From Apostichopus japonicus (lineage: Eukaryota; Echinodermata; Holothuroidea; Aspidochirotida; Stichopodidae), in assembly GCF_037975245.1 (NCBI RefSeq), contig NC_092574.1, positions 26,396,713 through 26,460,712 on the forward strand: DNA of 64,000 nt, in the 5' to 3' direction. Position 1 is the first letter of the stretch. Every line of letters starts with the position of its first letter. The notes under the pieces were generated by a model. The model saw only the letters and a list, made by a program, of their open reading frames with translations. It searched no databases and had not been told where the DNA came from. Positions 52,501-58,500 of the stretch are shown here, one piece after another. The position numbers and the translations under genes are program-made.

Positions 52501-55500
52501 AACCCATTCAATCAAATCCAATAGTTATCTTCCATCTTTGAATCTGAACATATTTAGACTGTGGACTACATGTGCTATCGTTGGATCTTTCATTATGTTT
52601 AAATAGATCAAAATTGTTTTAATAAGCCCAGGGATCAAAATTGTACCAAAGTGTGAAAACTTATCACATTCCTCCATTCTCCGGCTCATTCGCAATAGAA
52701 ACTCTTTCCTTTTCAAACAATAAGGTAAGCTTTTCCTCTTCAGGAGGCAAAACCAGCTTCTAAGAACCTGACATTTTTGGGACCTCTGTAGGTCCAGAGC
52801 AATTTGAAACTGGTCAGGTGATATTTCTTACTGCAGGATTGTCTCAAGCATTAACATCTTTACCTATCTCATCATCATCTCATCTTAGCTTTATTAACAT
52901 TACATTTCTGCCCTGGTAGTATTTTTGTTAAAATAATAAACATGGATGCCACATGGCAATAATTACAATGAACCATTTTGAAGTCAAGTTCCCGCTGCCC
53001 TAGGATTCGCAACTCTGGCTGTTTATGTCAGTCTGTATGTCATTATTGCTTTGCAAATGTACAGTAATTATAATGCACAATAGAAGATACGAGATGTGGG
53101 TATAGTGTGTGGGTGTGCCATGAATATCTGGTAAAATTTAGTTTTCAAGATATTCTGACAGATCGAAGTACTTGTCTTATTAAGTATTGATTATGATTTT
53201 TGTGTACAGGTTCCTTTGTTCTGTGCTTTCACAAACTTGTTCTTGGTTATTTTTGATATATGCCCCTTTATTGAGTCCATGGCCTTTAGACATGCCCTGG
53301 CCAGTTGTTCATCTTCACTTATTAGTAATTGTTGATACTACTTGAAAAGATTTTTCTGGGATGAAATTTTACCATAAATTTCCTTAGCTAATTCTTAATA
53401 AATACATTACATGGTATTTCTAGCTAATTTGGGAGCAGCTGATATATTGCCTTTAGCTGATCTTTTGAGTATCTAGATAATGTTGGTAACTAACCGGTGA
53501 TTCTTTATCTAATGTGCTTATGTATAAACCCAACTTGTACCCCTTCAGCTATTCCCAACATCCTTTTCAGCTATTCTTTATTCTTATACAGTAACAAATT
53601 TTTCACCCTGTGTTTCCTCTAGCTATTTTGGAATATTGTCATATAAAGTTCTTGGCTACTCCTAGGATATAGTGAAGTCCCTTACAAGGCCATTTCTATC
53701 TAATGTTCATATATGTAACATAATCAACTGCTTTATTCTCTCAGTAACTAAATGCTACTGCTAATCTTGAATCACTTAACATTGTCATTCTCTGCCAAGT
53801 TTGAGTCACAGTATTTAAAATGGTCATTCCTAGCTGACTGAGAAGAAGCTAACATGGTCACTCATACTTAACCTTCAAATCCTACGTTACATAATTTTCT
53901 GTGAAAAACAATTTATGATGCCGGCTAGAGAGCTGCCTGTTAGTACACATCATTAGATAAACTAACAGACCATACAAGAATCGATCGTGCAAAAGGTCAT
54001 GTTCTGGTTGTTGCCTGGGTCCAATCTGCTTGACGTTCTCAAGTTTAAAATCACTTAAAACTTTTTTATGCTATGCTATATATACTAGAGATTAGCTTTA
54101 CCTGTTGATATTGAGATCAAAACTGTCATATTGTTTTATTATGTTCAGTGATTAGATGTAAATCATTACCTGGTTTCTTATTTAATGTGTTATTTTTCAG
54201 GCTCAGTTGTACGGACAGAGACCTGGCCTTCGTCCAAGCGATAGCAAGGGTTCACTGAACGAGCTTGAGTATGATTATGCAGAGAATGTTGAATCCGCCA
54301 GCTCTATGTCTACACCTCCGTCTATTGGCGGCCCAGGAGACTTTGGATTTGCTAACGATGAGTTGGGGAATACAGTCATACACCTGGACAAAGCCCTGCA
54401 GGTATGGGGGATCCTCTCTCTCCAGGGGGTTGGGGGGGGCAGGGATGTCATGTCACCATTATTAAAAATGTGTTGGATTTTGCCTTGAAGCTTTACTACT
54501 CACAAGTTTCAAAGAAGTAAAAGAAACATACACGTGTTGAACTAGTTTAAGTTTGTTTACCTGGAAATTGCACTGTCCATACCTCCATATGGGCTTGAAT
54601 ACCTCCATATGGGCTTGTCCTTATCTCCCTGTGGGCTTGTCCTTACCTCCCTATGGGCTGGCTTGTCCATACACTTCTATGGGCTTGTCCATGCCTCATT
54701 CATAGTAGCTGACTACATTTTGAATCAGGGTACTGTTGAAATTTAACAGCAAAGTGTTTCACACTGGAAACACTAACACTTGTTTAGCATTGTACTTACT
54801 TTGAAGAAGTTCAAGTTAGGTGTAATGAAGAAAGAGTTAGGCTATCATCTGTGCCCCATTGGGATGAATAATACAGTGTGTCTGATTGGTTTTGTCTTTG
54901 GTAAATCCACAGAGGATGAGAGAGTACGAAAGGATGAAGGCAGAGGCAGAAGCATCAGGTGGTACAACAAGCTCTGCGGTCCTCTCAAATAAACAAGAAG
55001 ATGCCGGCCCCTCCGCATCAGATGTCACCAGTAACAGTTCAGCTCAGGACATGGGTAGTGAGAGCTCATTCTCTGACCTACCGGTAGGTGGATTCTTACT
55101 TGAACAAGCTATCTTTTAGAGGGGTATGTTGTTGGTATACAAATGTTGCAGTTTGTCTTAAAGAGAAAAATGTTTGTTTCCAAATATTTCCCTATAATGT
55201 TGATTTTAAGTCATACTCATAAGACTCCACGCAAACAAACTTGAACATTTGATTGGTTATATTTGATCTGATCCTTTCACAGTATCCCCGAATTGATACC
55301 CGTCAGTAAGTCATAGTCAAGACTCCACGCAAACGAACTTGAACATTTGATTGGTTAGATTTGATCTGATCCTTTTGATTGGTTATATTTGATCTGATCC
55401 TTTCCTAGTATCCCCGAATTGATACCCGTCAGTTGGACCTTCAGATCAAGTCTATCATGCAGGAGGTGATACCGTACCTCAAGGAGCACATGGATGATGT

Positions 55501-58500
55501 CTGCTCCACTCAGCTTCTGGCCTACATCAGACGCTTAGTCATGAACCTGGCCCGACAGAGAGACGACAGCCGGGAGTTTGTTCGCTTCTTCAATAGACAG
55601 CTCGGCTCAATCCTGGAGGATTCACTTTCAAAGTTTTCTGGCAGAAAGTAAGTGGATAATGAGGCTTTAAGTCAGTATTTCATTAAGCTGTAACAGATTA
55701 CGATGTATGAGCTGATTTTAATACCTATGTCGGCTAAAAATACAAATAGTAGTATTTCAGTTTACCTCATGTAGAACTGGTATCTGCCCATCTTCATTAA
55801 GGTTAACAATACAGCAAGTAAAAGTATGATCATAATCTCTAGCTTCCATTGCCAAAGGTAATGACAAAATAACTCGAAGCACTAGTCACACTTCTTTAAT
55901 GTTTCCTATGTCACATTCTGGTTTTTGTCTAGGATGAGAGAAAGTGGAGAGGACCTCCTCGTTGACATCTCAGAGATCCTCTTCAATGAGCTGGCCTTCT
56001 TCAGACTCATGCAGGATTTGGACACTGCAGGAGATAAACTGAGGAAGGAGATGGAACAGGAAGAAAAGAAAGATACAACAGAGGCGGAGGAAAGTAAAGA
56101 TGAGGAACAGGATGATGATGAGGAGGATGAAGAGGAGGAGGATGAGGAGGAAGGAGATGAAGATGGGATTTGTGATGAAGTATCAGAAACGACCGGGACA
56201 GAGACAGGACAGGAAGATGTCCAGGATGAAGGTGAGTAGAGAGATTGTGATCAAACAATACCAGGGATGACTGCTTCTATGTCAGCAGTAGGTGCTGTAG
56301 GGACAGAGGGAGATATGGAAAGTTAAGTATTAAATTTAGTTCATTATTCAATTGGATGTTGGAAGTCAGGGTTATGGAAGGATCTTGTGGAAATCATGAT
56401 ATGTAATAGACTTGAGAGAAGTGAAGTGATGGACAGTCTAAGATTCTGCTAATGTCTGATACAGCTGATTCAGCCAGCATGAATGTGTGTATGTATGTAT
56501 GTATGTATGTATATATGTATTTTAGATCCTCCTGCAAGCAGGAACTCGCGAAGAAGCCTCATTGGCTTATCAAAGCCGCAAGCTGACCGAAGTCAGTCTC
56601 TTACATTCATATTTAACGTCCATGATTATGAACTGTCAATTGTCAACAACTCTGTAACTGGACGACATACATTAATCTTGGAGTGACTCGAACTGGGACC
56701 TTATGATTGAAAGGCACCGGCGTCAACCACTGAGCTAACACTCCACATGAAGGAAACTGATGATCACCTTGTCATACTCCAAAGTCAAAAATAAGAGAAA
56801 AATAGGAAAGGGGAATTGTAAGGGATGAACCAAGTTAGGGAGTAGTACAGGTTCATTGGTACAATTAAAGTGCTATGACCTTGTATAGTGACAAGCTTGT
56901 AAGTTATTTGTTGAAAAGTAGGCTAATTAAAATTCAATTTGTCTGCGGTTCTTTGTGTTTGCTTGACTATTAGGGAAGAATTGAGTGAACAAGCACAGGG
57001 CATACATAATTATCTGCTTTGTATTTGTGAGAGAAGGTAATGATTGAATGCTTTTAATTAAAGTATGTAAGGATAATTAGACTTAACGATTTAGATTGAC
57101 TTAATAATAGCAAAGATCCTCATCTTGACTTTTGTTCTTTAGGAACAACAGATAATACATCGTCTGATGACGAGGAAGAGAATGAGGCCTTGGCTAAGAC
57201 AGATGATACCATGGCAACAGTAGTGGAGGTAGGCAGTCAGCTGGTGCAAGAAGCCATGGAAAATGCCATGACTATAGCATCCAAGTTTGAGGCCGAGGAA
57301 CTAGGCAATGTAAGTCTCTGAGTACAGCTGCTGATGAACCTGGGCTGAGAGAAAGAAATGTATTGTAAACCAGAAATAGATCAGTCATGTTGTACTTATT
57401 GAAAAGAAGCTAGTGGTGTTGCTATGTTCAGTTTCCTGCCATTACTAACAGACTTGGACTTATCAGGTTTGTCTGGTCTGTTGCAGATGTTAAATACTAT
57501 AAAGAAAGTTCAGTTACTGCATCTTCGAGAAGCATCTCATCATAACAAATTCTCTCCGCTTAATTTAACCGTTAGACAAATAGCAGTAGATGTAGGTAGA
57601 TCTAGCCATGTTTGAATGCAGAATCTGGACAATAATAAATAATCTTCCTCAATTTATTTATTTTTATTGGGGAGGGTGGACGAGTGGGGAGGGGAGGGAG
57701 GGAAGGAATACATAGACTATCGACCTTAGAAAAAGCTTTTTATTATTCAAATTCCAAAGATTTCTTAGAGATAAGATTTTTATATAGCATCAAAGTACAT
57801 CACCAGATTTTGTAGATTTGTTTCTGGTACTGTGCTGTAATGGGCTTAGATTCTATCTGCTTTAACCACAAAATCGTTAGAAGACAGAAGCTCTTAAGAG
57901 AAGTTTTCTTTCATGTCCTCACCCTATGAACTATTACCAGATATCAAGAAGGCTGTAATAAGAAATGTAATGTCTGCGTGAGGATGTATACTGTAGTGTA
58001 ACGGTTTAATGTTAGAAGACTTGCTTTGGTCTTTTTGTGATATGTGAGGGCTATTCACTTTGATAAGATGTGGCTACATATTCTGTTTTCCCTTTCCATT
58101 CCTTTTAGGAACGAGATGACATGTTTGCTGCCCAAATCTTGACTAGTGAAACCGAGGAGTAAGTTTGGCCATATTTTCATTGAGGACTTTTTCTCACTTT
58201 TGAAAGTTTCTTTCAATATAGGGTTTAACAAGCCTGTATACGTGCTATACACTGTTCAGCTACATCGATACAATATAAACAAGTATATGTTTACATTAGT
58301 GACCTATGCAGCCTAGGAAAGTAGTGGAGAGGATATGTATGAGAGCTTGAAATGTTAGTCTAAACAGTATTGTCAGTGTAGATTAATTGTGCTGCATGCT
58401 CATGTTTGATTTATTTCTGAAGTCATATATCCGTGGAAGTTAGACACTTTACTCCATTTATAATGGATACTTTTGATATTTGGATCCTTACCTCTCTGAA

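Noticed and set aside
56680-56745. Functional tRNA gene
   Set aside because: A and B boxes are present, but the anticodon stem and T stem have mismatches and a SINE body and tail follow, so it is a SINE head.
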